Shown piece after piece: positions 41,359-51,834 of a stretch of 64,000 nt of DNA. Origin of the DNA: Isochrysis galbana (lineage: Eukaryota; Haptophyta; Isochrysidales; Isochrysidaceae); the NCBI GenBank assembly GCA_018136815.1, contig CM030937.1, forward strand, positions 6,110,999 to 6,174,998, read 5' to 3'. The notes beneath the pieces are model-generated. The model searched no databases. It was not told the origin of the DNA and saw only the letters and a program-made list of their open reading frames with translations. How positions within the stretch are numbered: position 1 is the stretch's first letter; each line of letters starts with the position of its first letter. Both the position numbers and the translations under genes were made by a program.

Positions 41359-43693
41359 ATGCGGTTCGTGCTTCCCTCCCTCTCCTCCCTCTCTCTCCTC
41401 TCTATCCTGTGCGTCCTGCGCGGCGGCGCGGGCTCGACAGTGCTGAGCGAGGCGGCGCACCGGCTGCGCGCGCTCGACGAGCCACCGCATGCTGCCCTGC
41501 TCCTCTGCATGCACGGAGGGGAAAGAGAGAGAGAAGGAGAAAGAGAGGGAGCAAGGCGCGGAGAGAAAGAGGGAGAGAGATCGCGAGATGGTCAGCGCGG
41601 TGGTGCGTGGGGCAGCGCGCTGCGGCTACGCGCAGGCGAAGCCCCGCCTGCCTGGCAGCTCCGGCTGCAGGCCGCGATGGACTCGCAGGGCAAGGGAGAG
41701 ATGGCCGAAGCTGCTCGGCTCTACAGAGAAGCAATGGAGCTCCACCCTCCGCTCCAGGGCGCCTGGCCGGTGCTCACAAACTACGGGTTGTCGGTGCAGC
41801 CGGCACAGCCAGACGCGGCGGTCCGCGCCTTCCGCGCTGTCGTCCGCCTCGTGCCCGACGGCGCTGACGGCTACTTCAACCTGGCCAATGCACTGGTCGA
41901 CGTGGGCGAGCTCGAGCAGGCCGTTGGCGCGTTCGAGGCGTGCCTTGCGATCGCGCCTGAGGACGCGGACGCGCATTACAACCTTGGGGCCGCACTTCTC
42001 GGGGCACGCCAGCCTGAGCGCGCGCTCTCTGCCTTGCACGCCGCCGCGCGCCTTGCGCCTGCTGATGGCAAGGCGCACCTCGGGCTGGCAGATTGCCTGA
42101 TGCGGCTCGGGCAGGTCGAGGAGGCGGAGACGAGCTACGCGCGCGCGCGCGAGCTGAGGCCGGCACACGCGCCGACGCTTGCTGCCTCAGGTAATTGCGC
42201 CGAGGAGCGCGGCGATCTCGCCGCCGCCGAGGCGCTCTGGAAGCGCGCGCTCGCGCTCGAGGAGGATGATGCGGTCTATGCCAACATGGGCGCAATGCTC
42301 CGCCGCGCCAACAGGCTGCCCGAGTCACGTGCCGCGTACGCTGCCGCAGTGAGGCTCAACCCGCGAAACGCGGAGGCTTACATCGGGCTGGGAAAATGCT
42401 ACCGCGCACCCGCTAAGGAGGCGGGCACGCTTGCTCAGCGGCGCGCCTATGCGCAATATCTCGCCTCGACATATGGCCAAGCGATTCGCATCGCGCCCGA
42501 GCACGTGGGCGCACACCTCGCAGTGGCCGAGGGGCTGGCGATGTGGGGCGAGCGCGGTGCATGCGACGAGCTGGGTGGCAAGTCCGCGCTGGACTTCTAC
42601 GCCGAGGCCCTCCGGCTTCAGCCGCAGAATACCAACGCCGCCACGCATGTCGCGTACGATGCGGCGGCCACCGAGGCGGAAAGCGCGCCCGCCACTTTTG
42701 CGCTGTCGCCAGCGGAGCTGGCTGCGCCTCACGCCACGACACTCGTCGAGCTAAGCGTCGACCTCCCACCCGCCGGCGCACCCGAGAGCGCGTGGGAATC
42801 GGCGAGGAAGCAGGCCATGCGCCTCTGGCGCGCGCACGGCGCCGTCGTATTCCCGCGGCTGCTCACGCTGGACGAGGTGGCGCCGCTTTTAGCCGCCGTA
42901 CGCGCAGCGGAGCAGGACCCAAACGCCACCGACTACACGCAGGTGCATCCCGATCGCTCCCGGGTCTAAGCACTCCTTGCATCCCCCCCCCCCCGCCGCC
43001 GCCGCCTTTTGCCCCCAGCCCCGTCCTCTTCCGCAGCCCGCCTCAGCGCCCCTGCTACATTGTTAGCGCGCAGCCCCAGCCCAAGTGCAAACCACCACCT
43101 GGCCGCAGGTCACACGAGGCTCCGCGCTTGGGGCGCGCACTCACAAGGCGCTGCCGGTGTGCGAGGCGAAGGGTGCGCTTGAAGCCATCGTCGCGCGCAT
43201 TGGTCCCTTCCTCCACACCGCATTGGGCGGCGGCAGCGAAGAGCCACTTCCGCTAATGGAGTCAGGCTTCATGGTCACGCGCCCCGGCGCAAAGGAGCAG
43301 GCCTTCCACCGCGACGTCGCGCCGGGTGTGGTCTCATGCTCGTCGCTTTCGGCCTCGCTGCAAGTTGCGCTCGAGGACACCGCCGCCAACCAGGGCGCAC
43401 TCCAGCTCAAGCCTGGCACGCATGTCTTCGATCCAAGCGCGCCCTTTGCCGACGGCATGGACGGAGCCGACATGCCGGAGGTCACGCTTGCGCTGCCCGC
43501 TGGCTCCGTTGTCATCTACGCGCTCCATCTCATCCACAGGGGCTCGGCGAACTCGGCGGCGGCGGACCGGCCCTTCTACTTTTTCACCCTCAAGGGGCGC
43601 GGCTATGCTCCCCCAGGCCTCGCCTATACTATCCGGCCCGAGGACATTGCTCAATGGAAATTGCCGCGTGAGGGCGGGTTTGTCAAAGTCTAG
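41359..43693 (+). CDS. TPR-repeat/phytanoyl-CoA dioxygenase-like fusion, two exons
   Basis: Exon 1 is 41359-42942 (528 codons). Exon 2 is 43109-43693 (194 codons). They are joined in phase 0 by CAG|GTGCAT and GCCGCAG|GTC across a 166-bp intron with a C-run, giving 722 residues. An N-terminal hydrophobic stretch (LPSLSSLSLLSILCVL) looks like a signal peptide. A low-complexity Glu/Arg segment follows. About seven TPR units occupy residues 110-430 (YFNLANALVDVGELEQAVGA and AHYNLGAALLGARQPERALS are typical). The C-terminal domain has the Fe(II)/2-oxoglutarate signature: the HRD of FHRDVAPG (about residue 593), GALQLKPGTHVFD, the distal His in HLIHRGSAN (about 669) and an Arg soon after. Hydroxylase activity, perhaps on a secreted or Golgi protein or lipid, is inferred; the substrate is unknown. 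The Glu/Arg stretch may include unrecognised intron sequence. Confidence 0.85.
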
Positions 43694-44170
43694 CGCCGTT
43701 AGTCCGGTGGTGAGGGGAGGGGGGGCACGCACGCCGCGTGAGAGATAGCGTTTTACGCTCAGCCTGGGATTGGCCAATAGCTGTCCAGCGCCCCACCTCC
43801 AGCTCCCCGGTAGTAATATTTGAAACATACCACGTATCAGCACCACGAACAGCGATACCGTCAAATGTTTCCACCCCACCGCAATACCAATTCAAAAATG
43901 CCACAGAGGCAACAACGACTATTGGACATCGGCGATTTTTCCCCTCCGCGTGTATTTAAGCACCACCCCTACCTCCCAACTCCAAAAATGGTCTTGTGAC
44001 TCACTGGAATGTGGTGTTGTGGCTCTGTGAGGCTGTGCATGTGGTTCTGGTATTGTAACACATGTTCCGCCTATGAGCATGCACCTGTTTTGCCACACAT
44101 AGTCACAGCTAGTGCGGGCGCCATGCTGCGGCGGGACTACTACGACCTTAAGCCGCCCCATCCATGGCTC

Positions 44171-44752
44171 AGGTGTCGTTCCGTCAATTGTGGGACATCA
44201 GTCGAATTGAGCGATCGAATGTCCACAGTTGTATATAGAGCGTTATTTTAAAATTAAATGCAGACTAGCGTAACAACTTATTTTCCCTGCTTTCCCGCGG
44301 CGCGTGTCCCCCCCCCCCCCGGGGGGCGCCGTGTCGGCGCTTTTCCCCTGTGTGGACAACTACATTATTTGCCCATGGCACCTGTGATTACTTGTAATTA
44401 TGGGCACGGCGCGATGTGCATCGGTCCCCCCCGCGGAGACGCCGTGCGTGCGCATTCCAAACTTTTTCTATATGCGTACCTAAGGCTCACGTTTACGTAA
44501 AGTAGCCATATAAGAGATGTTTCGTTGCGCAGCACGTGTGATGACTTGCAATCACATTGTGCACGCCGTGCGTGGGCACGGCGCGATGTGCATCGGCCCC
44601 CCCGCGGGGGCGCCGTGCGTGTGCATGCCAACTTTTTCCCTATGCGTACCCCTAAGGCCCACATTTACGTAAAGTAGCCATATAAGTGTTTCGATGCGCA
44701 GCACGTGTGATGACTTGCAATCACATTGTGCACGCCGTGCGTGGGCACACCC
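44171..44752 (+). mobile_element. Interspersed repeat family C with 172-bp internal tandem units, copy 1
   Basis: The copy starts AGGTGTCGTTCCGTCAATTG, then GAATTGAGCGATCGAATGTC and TTATTTTAAAATTAAAT, and ends in two full units and a partial unit of 172 bp (GGGCACGGCGCGATGTGCAT ... TGATGACTTGCAATCACATT). The unit contains GC-rich inverted repeats (CACGGCG with CGCCGTG). The inverted copy lies at 61250-61801 and a head-only copy at 59593-59690. It ends 38 bp before the MGQY-family start codon. Confidence 0.75.
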
Positions 44753-44789
44753 CACTCTCCTCTTCCCCCACAAGCTTCGCTCCTTCACC

Positions 44790-45359
44790 ATGGGCCAGTA
44801 CTTTGTCTTCATCGCCAAGCGACTCAGTCACCGCACCTACGAGGAGATCCGCGCCCCAGCCTTCAAGTTCTGCGAACACATGGAGCAGGGCATGAGCGGC
44901 GCCATCCTGGCGATGCTGCTCGTCACAGCCTCTGGCATGGGCCGTGGATGTGGAGACTTTCGCGTGGATCTGGCCAAGGAACGCTACCCGTCGATGTGGG
45001 CACTCATCGAGCCATACATGGGCCGTTGGTGCAAGGCAACCCTCATGCTCGTCGGCGACTACTCTGACGAGTACGACAAGATCCCAATCCCCAAGACCAG
45101 ATACATTGGAGAGCAAGCCGCCGTCGCGTACCTCTGCATGGAATACATCACGGCGGTCGCGTACGCTGAAGCGGATCCCATGGTGCAAGTGCGCCGAGCA
45201 GCTGGCAAACTTTACATGCAGGACAAGAAGGCCGTCCTCGCACGCATCACGGATCTCGCCACCCAAGATCAGCCAAGCGATATCGTCGCCTGCCAGCAGA
45301 ACGACGAGGAAGAGGGATGTGAGAAAAAGACGAAGAAGATGAAAACTCAGCCCGCGTAG
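44790..45359 (+). CDS. MGQY-family protein of unknown function
   Basis: A single exon of 189 residues with ATG at 44790 in good context (CACCATGGG). An upstream in-frame start at 44694 would translate repeat family C and is rejected. The N-terminus is MGQYFVFIAK, and the core has EHMEQGMSGAILAMLLVTAS, then GRGCGDF, a GRWCKATLMLVGDYSDEYD segment and YLCMEYITAVAY. From memory this matches a widespread uncharacterised family beginning MGQY with GGDF and GRW...GDY motifs, found in bacteria, phages and protists. Gly at position 2 is compatible with N-myristoylation. The C-terminus is Lys-rich. The function is unknown and no catalytic role should be assumed. Confidence 0.75.
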   Translation: MGQYFVFIAKRLSHRTYEEIRAPAFKFCEHMEQGMSGAILAMLLVTASGMGRGCGDFRVDLAKERYPSMWALIEPYMGRWCKATLMLVGDYSDEYDKIPIPKTRYIGEQAAVAYLCMEYITAVAYAEADPMVQVRRAAGKLYMQDKKAVLARITDLATQDQPSDIVACQQNDEEEGCEKKTKKMKTQPA

Positions 45360-45797
45360 CTGGGGATGTTTGGGAGTGGGGGAGCGTGATTAGCTGTGTA
45401 TAATAATGTTAGAGTTGTAATTGTAATAATAATAACCAAAAAGAAAACAAATAGCCTGGCCCTCTTTTGACGGAACGCGACTTTCGCGTGCCGCGTGCGC
45501 AAAGTGCTTTCGCGCCAACCGCATCGCCTTCGATTTCGCCTCCGTCCAAAAGATAAATTCCACCTTTAAAGTTAAAGAGTTTGAATTTCCCCATTTTTAA
45601 AGAGTTTGAATTTTCCCAAATTCGAACTATTGCCCTCGATAGTCGTGTAAGCCAAAGCGTACACGCAATCTTCCCTCGAGAGGTTACGGTTTATTTTTCC
45701 AACTCCTTGTCAAGATGATGAATACCTCTTGAGTTTGGAACGGAGGTAGTAATGACTAAAGATCGACACAGTCGCCTGCCAAGGATCAAGGCAACTT
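45360..45797. other. Intergenic region between convergent genes
   Basis: AT-richer sequence with AATAATAATAACC-like runs, probably the 3' UTR of the MGQY-family gene, and a doubled AAAGAGTTTGAATTTxCCC at 45576-45618. No gene recognised. Confidence 0.4.
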
Positions 45798-48700
45798 TCA
45801 ATCCCCGACAACCGACGTGGCGCTGCTCACCATACTACCCATTCTCCGCATCCCACGACCACGGGGGACAACCATTGCTGTGGCAGGCGCGACAGATGGC
45901 CACATTTGTGAGAGCGGTAGAGTTGTTAGAAGCATTTCCTCCGGATAAGGTATGTCCTTGAGTGACGGCACTCCGAAGAGCTCAAGCAAGCGGAGCGTCT
46001 CCCATCCAGAGAGCGCAGGCTGTCGTTGGGCAGGATGACAACGTCGTACACCCCTGATTGAGACCTTGCCGCCATGCAGCGTATCAGGAGGCGCTAGTTT
46101 CATGTAGGCCAACCACCGTCCAAGCACTCTAAGCCATGCATGTCCATCAATGTGCGGCCTTACATGTTCGATCCTGCCGTCGAATTGGCCGGCATCCGTC
46201 ACCGATGAGATGCGCGCCCATGCATACATGCGTTGAAGCGTTTCCACAGCAATAGTGCTCATCTCGTCCTCGTCCTCCACTTTTGCTAGTTCAGTGAACG
46301 CGTGAAGAATGAGTGCGGTGTCGTACACTTCGCCAGCTCCCATCGCCTCGGACAGGGCCGATCGACGCACGTGCACCGCCGAACGTCCATCACGCTTTTG
46401 AGGGAGCAGGAAAACTCCTGTCAGCACCGCCCGAGGTCACATCTCGGATCAGCGGTGCGATAGTCTTGCGGCGAGAAGAATGGCTCCGCGCGCGCGCCAG
46501 ACGACGTTCGAGTTGGAGTTGAGCACAGTGTGGCGTCTTCTGTATCGGCTTGCGCGCATCCGCGAGCATCGACGCGAGCAGTGGGCCTCCGAATACGCGA
46601 ACGCCAACGCCAACTTCCATCTTTCTCGCATCGCCTCACGTGCGCGCGCAGATATTTTGCGGAAAAGTTCAAAGTAGCTCAACGAAATCGAGTGTCCCGT
46701 TACCATCGATGTCGAGCTCCTCCACAAGTAGGTGCAGCTCTTTCTCGGGCAGGTCGATTCCAAGTGAAGCAAGAAGCGATTCCACCTCCGGAGTGTCAAC
46801 GGTCCCGGAGCGATCTGAGTCGATTGCATTGAAGATTGCACGCATACGCGACATCTTCAGCTTGCCTTGTCGGATATCAGCGGCAAGGGCAGTGATGCCC
46901 TCTGGAGACAAGGCTTCCGCTGCCGCTTGCATGTCGTCGTCAGCAAGGGCCTCTGAACCGCGTTCTTGAGAGATAAGATGTGGTTTCACGAGCAAGAACT
47001 TGGATGAGTTGGTATCCTGTAAACCACGCACACCTAACTGTGACGGACTAGACGAGACGGCTGATTTGCTAGACAGCGAGCGCATAGTGCAAGTACCAAG
47101 AGAGGGATAGCGACGTAGAGCTGCGCAAAGAACTATTAGTGACCGCGCTGATTTGGCCTCCGACAAGCGTTGAGGACGTCACCGTCTCGAGCAAGGCAGA
47201 GGGTGAGCGAGCCAATCCCCTAGCATGTATTGAGGAGCGCCCTATAGGCAGTCGGGTCCGCGAGGAGGCGAAGAGGTCCTCGGCTGCTTGTACACGAGCT
47301 GCGGCGTGCGAAAGACCTCGGAGATATCCAATGCGATAACCTCTTATCCGGGTGCAGTAGAGAAGGCAAGGTATGGGGGACGCCAGCAAATGAGTGTTCG
47401 ACTACTGTCCAAAGGGAGCTGCTTCCAAGGTCGAAGTGACCCCAAAGCCTATGCTGCGTGCAATGCGTGCCGGAGCTTTGACCGGACTGGAGGGCGATCC
47501 CTCAGACTGCCTGAGCGACATCTGGGTCTGTAGATCCTGCGTCATAGCTGCAGGAGATGGCAAGTTATCGTACGAGTACAAAAGCTCGTCTGATTCTTTA
47601 ACAAGGCCATTCAGCTCGTCGACAAGTGCTCCCGCTGTGGCCGCATGCATGGCGCTCGCGAGCCGTTCACCAATGGAGCTGCGCACGTGCATTTCGAGTC
47701 GCGCTGCAAGAGTAATGAGGGCATCGCGACAAAGACGATCCGAGTGCTTCGACCACCGACTCATGACCTCGACCGCCTTACCAGCTGAAACATACGAGCG
47801 CAGTTCATTCAGTCGCGTGATCTGCAGCTGGACCTGCTCCTCGGCATCTAGCAAGACGTTCCCGTGGCGCAGCAGCTGTGACTCGTGAGTCGGATTTCCT
47901 CGAGCACGAGCGAAGTTCTCGTGCCATCTTCTCCATGTCACGCGCTGCATCGGCATGTCGTCGTCGGGCCTCGCTGCGCTGCGGGCCCCGTCAGCGCTTC
48001 TCTGCGCGATTCTCCTCCAAACGCACTTCGTCAGCCCTTGTAATTCTACATCGGCGTCGTCGGGCCTCGCTGCGCTGCGGGCCCCGTCCGCACCGAGACG
48101 CATGCGCCTTCCTGTGCTGCTCCGCTAGCGCGAGCTTCTCCTCCAAACGTTCCTGCCACTTCGTCAGCCCTTGTAATTCTACATCGGCGTCCTTCATAAA
48201 TTCCTGTAATCGGCGTTGCAAGGTGGTGAGCTCTTCGCCGTAGTCCGAACGACTGGCCTCCCCCTCGGCCGACGCCATATTCTCGACATCGGCGGCATCC
48301 TTGCTGCCCATGGAGCCTCGTCCTAGGGGCGGACTCTTCTTGCCTTGAGCTGGCACTGTGTCGCCGCCAGGCAACATGAGCCTTTGCGCAAGCTGCTTGC
48401 ATGCACAGCAGATATTCCAGCAAAAGCCAAAGCGCTCATCCTCCCAGTGTGAAGCGATATCATGGGCGATCTGCACGATGCGATCATCTGCGTGATCACA
48501 CAGCTCAAAGAGCAACTCAAACAAATTGGGGACCATCTGCAGCTCATCTCTGAAGTCGCCCTGCGAGCAAAGTCGGCTCAGTGCCTGCAGAGCGGCCAGT
48601 TTGCCATCTTCCACAATGGGCTTCGGTGGAGGTGGTGGCGCCAGACTACTTCGACGCCGGCGGAACGATGGGTTGCCGTCCGGCCCAATGCAGGGCACCT

Positions 48701-48900
48701 TGATGCTGTTGCGACGACGAGGCAACCCCGGGCGACTGCCTGCATCAAGGGTCATCGGGCTGGCCTCTTCTTCCTCATCAGAGTCGTAAGGCTCGCCATT
48801 GTTCGGGAGACGGCGTGGATTGATGATGTCAAGCAACTCCTTCAGGACTCCTTGCGCGACAATTGTTGCGCGATTGCCTGGGGCTTCTGTGAGGGCAGCA
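45798..48900 (-). CDS. Multi-exon EF-hand/coiled-coil protein (5' end in gap, exon joins unresolved)
   Basis: Coding blocks on the minus strand are about 48170-48900 (running into the gap), 47402-47930, 46669-47100 and 45798-46420. The first holds a Ser/Arg-rich segment, a helical ARM/HEAT-like stretch (LAALQALSRLCSQGDFRDEL, then VPNLFELLFELCDHADDRIV) and a coiled coil (QERLEEKLALAEQHRKAH). The third holds two canonical EF-hand loops, DSDRSGTVDTPE and DIDGNGTLDFVE, so calcium binding is likely. The last block is helical (LILHAFTELAKVEDEDEMST). An imperfect tandem duplication at 47958-48200 disrupts the coiled-coil region. The frame closes right after the second EF loop, where another frame stays open (YFELFRKISARAREAMRER). 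I could not set the introns. Treating all blocks as one gene is an inference from strand and spacing. Confidence 0.5.
47958..48200. repeat. Imperfect tandem duplication inside the EF-hand gene
   Basis: TCGGGCCTCGCTGCGCTGCG at 47966 and 48059, and CTTCGTCAGCCCTTGTAATT at 48026 and 48163, occur in the same order twice. This is a segmental duplication with different internal lengths. It may be a real coiled-coil expansion or an assembly artefact. Confidence 0.75.
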
Positions 48901-49000
48901 NNNNNNNNNNNNNNNNNNNNNNNNNNNNNNNNNNNNNNNNNNNNNNNNNNNNNNNNNNNNNNNNNNNNNNNNNNNNNNNNNNNNNNNNNNNNNNNNNNNN
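48901..49000. other. Assembly gap (100 N)
   Basis: A run of exactly 100 N at the 5' side of the EF-hand/coiled-coil gene. Confidence 1.
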
Positions 49001-49013
49001 ATTAATGTTATAT

Positions 49014-49290
49014 CCTAGCCAACCCCACTAGCTAACTGGACACAACTTTTCAGTCCCGGAATCCCGCCATGCCTCACTGTTTTGGCTAACAAGTTGCTAG
49101 CATCTTGAGGATTTCTCTGGTATGAAGTTAAACCATCATGGCGAATTGTCGCCTAATTGTCGCCTTGTCATCACCCGTCACTCGTCCATCACATACGCAT
49201 TTGCTTCGGCACAACTATGTTTATATTCCAACGCTATGTTTGTACTTGGTTCACCCATTCGCCCGTGGGGGGGGCGCACGAGCCCCCCGC
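49014..49290 (+). repeat. Interspersed repeat fragments (CTAGCCAACCCC family and family A head)
   Basis: CTAGCCAACCCCACTAGCTAA followed by a GTCCCGGAATCC-like block is shared with 54090-54140. At 49228-49290 a diverged family A head follows (TTTGTACTTGGTTCACCCAT, G-run CGCACGAG C-run). At 54139 the two also stand side by side, so they may be parts of one element. Confidence 0.6.
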
Positions 49291-49314
49291 CTTCTCCACC
49301 CTCCACTCGTCCTC

Positions 49315-49460
49315 GTCCCCGCGCGTACTCGAGACTCGAGTCTCGAGTTTCCCCCGCACGTACTCGAGGCTCGAGTCTCAAGTTTCCCCCGCGCCTACTG
49401 GAGACTCGAGTCTCGACTTTCCCCCGCGCCTACTCGAGACTCGAGTCTCGAGACTCGAGT
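49315..49460. repeat. 35-bp minisatellite built of nested CTCGAG palindromes
   Basis: Units of about 35 bp, GTACTCGAGACTCGAGTCTC then GAGTTTCCCCCGCRC, repeat about four times and end in a longer palindrome (ACTCGAGACTCGAGTCTCGA). Further degenerate copies appear at 49590-49640. The alternating GAGACTC/GAGTCTC words give strong hairpin potential. Confidence 0.8.
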
Positions 49461-49649
49461 CTCACTCGAGTTCACGGCGGGGGGGGCGCTGGGGGACGGC
49501 GCTGGGGGAAGGCGTTGGGGGAGGTTGGGGGACGCTGGGAGACGGCGCTAGGGGACGCTGCCGCACCTCTGGGGGACGCGCGCGCGTAGGGAAACTCGAG
49601 TCTCGAAGAGTTTCCCCCGCGCCTGTTTTGTGACTCGAGTGCCAATCGC

Positions 49650-50035
49650 GCGCGACGCGCCCCAACGCGCCAGGCGCAAGGCCACGTCGAAATTGGCAGC
49701 CGCGGCGGCCCATAGCACGCGCGCTAACGTCCGCCACCGGAGGCTTGGAGAGCCCAACTTCAAATCGAGCCCGGGCGCGCTGCGAGCCCGTTCTTGGTCA
49801 TGAGCCCTGTCTGTGCCCGGACCGCGCCACATACCGAATAGCTAGGAGCCGCCCGCCGCCCAGCCATCGACCATCGATCGACGCCAATCGCGCGCAACGC
49901 GCACGAAAGCCGCGTCGAGCGTCGAAATTTGCAGCCGCGGCGCCCCAAAGCACGCGCGCTGACGTCCGGCCGTTGCCACCGCCGCCACCGCCGCCATCGC
50001 CGCCGCCACCGCTTCCGCCGCCGCTGCTGGCAATT
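49650..50035 (+). repeat. Diverged satellite-related monomers and GCC microsatellite
   Basis: Two diverged units near 49740-49800 and 49920-49970 share GAGCCCAACTT, GGGCGCGCTGC, TTCTTGGTCATGAGC and GCCAATCGCGCGC-type words with the 204-bp satellite. 49975-50030 is a (CCGCCA/GCC)n run. Confidence 0.55.
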
Positions 50036-50075
50036 TTTCGTGGAGGCAGGTAAGCCCCCCAGGAGGTTTTTTTAT

Positions 50076-50564
50076 TTATGGGTTATGGGCTTGGACATTG
50101 CAATCTAGCGAGCTCCATAGCTCTACCCATAGCGGAGGGATGAAGGGGTTCCGGGTGTTGGGGTTATACCATATGGGCTGCGAGAGTGCCCCCGACTCGC
50201 TGAGCTTCAGTCTAGTGAGTGGCAGAGTGCGGATCGTTTCCAGTGCTTCCTTCCAGAAGGGTGGGAGTCGGCTTTTGCCGAAAATTCCGTCTGTTAGTCT
50301 GTGGGCGGGTACCGTCGTAAGCACGGCTGCTCTGCCCAGTTTGGGCCTGCAGAACCAAGCGTCTAGGATCTGTTTCCAATTCGCCTGCCTCGGGTCTAGA
50401 TAGTTGAGGATCCACTTGGCTCTGAGCGCTTTCACGTGGTTAGGCCAGTCCAGTAGTCCTAGCCCAAGGTTGGGTGCGTCGGCTGAGCCATTATCAGTCG
50501 GGACCTCGGGGTGTTTGATCCATTGGAGCTTGCGGTCCGTTCGGTGTCCACAGAAGGACGTCAA
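50076..50564 (-). pseudogene. LINE fragment (post-RT region)
   Basis: The frame reads QWIKHPEVPTDNGSADAPNL, then GLGLLDWPNHVKALRAKWIL, QILDAWFCRPKLGRAAV and SESGALSQPIWYN. It aligns colinearly with the full LINE at about 15655-16090. It is open but truncated at both ends (it ends SLDCNV then unrelated residues), so it is a dead internal fragment. Confidence 0.85.
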
Positions 50565-50599
50565 TCAATTTGAGTCTTGATATGTTGGTTAAACCACAA

Positions 50600-50800
50600 C
50601 TAAGTTAAGTAGGGCGGTCAAACAGGGCTTTTTAAGTACTAATATGGGGGGGGGTGACATTTTTTGACCATTTTCCAAAACTTCGCCCATGGGGGGGCAC
50701 GAGCCCCCCCCTCTCTCCACTCCTCCCCTCCCCTGCCATGGGGAGGAACCACTCCCTCAGGCATGGCGTGATTCCGGGACTGAGAGTTGTCTAGGATATT
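50600..50800. repeat. Repeat patches (TAGGGCGGTCAAACA family and family A head)
   Basis: TAGGGCGGTCAAACAG at 50609 also occurs at 58863 and, inverted, at 62835. A family A head with the G7-CACGA-C7 hairpin lies at 50683-50766. The rest of 50800-51115 is AT-rich with no gene; it includes the 3' flank of H1. Confidence 0.55.
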
Positions 50801-51115
50801 TTCACATTACGTAGTAAGTTGTAAGTTTTTTGATTCTACACCAAAACACCCAACACAAATGACAAATGTACTACACAAACAAACATCAGACAATAATCAA
50901 TAATACAAGGACAAGACACTGAGCCTTGTGACAGTGCATGCCAATATGCGTGGAGAGCGCAGAGCTACTACCTACAAGGGCACAAAGCGACTGATCAAAT
51001 TGCATAACTGAGCGACACTATGCCAAAAATGGGTGGTGTTGATAAACACCGGAAGGAAGAGATCTGATAGGCTAATTAGCCAAGATGTCACTGGTAAATC
51101 TAGCAGAGATTCAAA

Positions 51116-51658
51116 TTATTTCTTTGCCTTGGCAGGACTCTTCTTCGCCTTGGCGGCAGGCTTTTTGGTGATAGTCTTTTTCACTGCTGGCTTCCTTGCC
51201 GCCTTCGCTGCCGGCTTCCTAGGCTTCGAGACTTTCTTCGTCGGGGACTTGGCGCGGGGCTTCTTGGTCGTCGCAGTCACCTGCAAAACACGGGAAGAAG
51301 AATGTGTCGTCAAATGACTCGGGGCTGGCGCACAGACGGCACCACACCAGCTGGCGCACAGCCAGCATCACACCTTCTTCTTCGGCTTCGCCTTCTTCTT
51401 TGCAGGCTTCATCGCTTTCTTTCCCAGTTCTGAGATCTTGTAAGACGCCTTGACCCTGACAAGAGTGCCCTTAGTAACTCCACTCTTGAGAGCCGTCTTG
51501 ATCGCTGTCTCGTTGGTGGCCTCGGGATGGTTGGCAGCGATCCACTTCTTAATGGCGGCAAGGGAGGACCCTGAGCGCTCCTTGAGTGCAAGGATGGCAG
51601 CATTCACGAGTGGGGCGTAGACCACAGATGGCTTCTTGGTGGCAGTTGCGGGCGGCAT
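51116..51658 (-). CDS. Linker histone H1
   Basis: Exon 1 is 51374-51658 (95 codons, ATG at 51656-51658). Exon 2 is 51116-51280 (54 codons plus stop). They are joined in phase 0 by AAG|GTGTGA and TTTTGCAG|GTG, giving 149 residues. Residues about 12-83 form the winged-helix H15 globular domain (YAPLVNAAILALKERSGSSL, AAIKKWIAANHP, LVRVKASYKISELGKKA). The tail is a Lys/Ala/Pro-rich chain with KKPAAKAKKSPAK motifs, including SP sites typical of H1 phosphorylation. It binds nucleosomal linker DNA in the nucleus. The intron falls exactly between the globular-domain extension and the basic tail. The gene is divergent from the gene at 51835. Confidence 0.93.
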
Positions 51659-51834
51659 GACCTACAAGAGGCGCAGTGAGTTATTGCGCCGTGAGCCGTT
51701 GCGGCAGGCGCCCACCCCGCCGGGGGGACGTACGGTGATGTGGCAGGCAGATGATGTGCCAACAAGCTGGAGGCGCGGTGCGGTGGCAGGTGACTACCGA
51801 CGAGTTTCGTCAGCACTGGCGACAAAAATGATCG
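51659..51834. promoter_or_regulatory. Short shared upstream region of two divergent genes
   Basis: Only 176 bp separate the H1 start codon from the start of the 699-codon ORF on the other strand, so the two genes probably share a bidirectional promoter. I see no TATA box or histone-specific element that I can name. Confidence 0.5.

Noticed and set aside
44694-44789. Upstream in-frame start for the MGQY-family gene
   Set aside because: The extra 32 residues are encoded by the 172-bp mobile repeat, and the inner ATG has better context and starts the family's conserved N-terminus.
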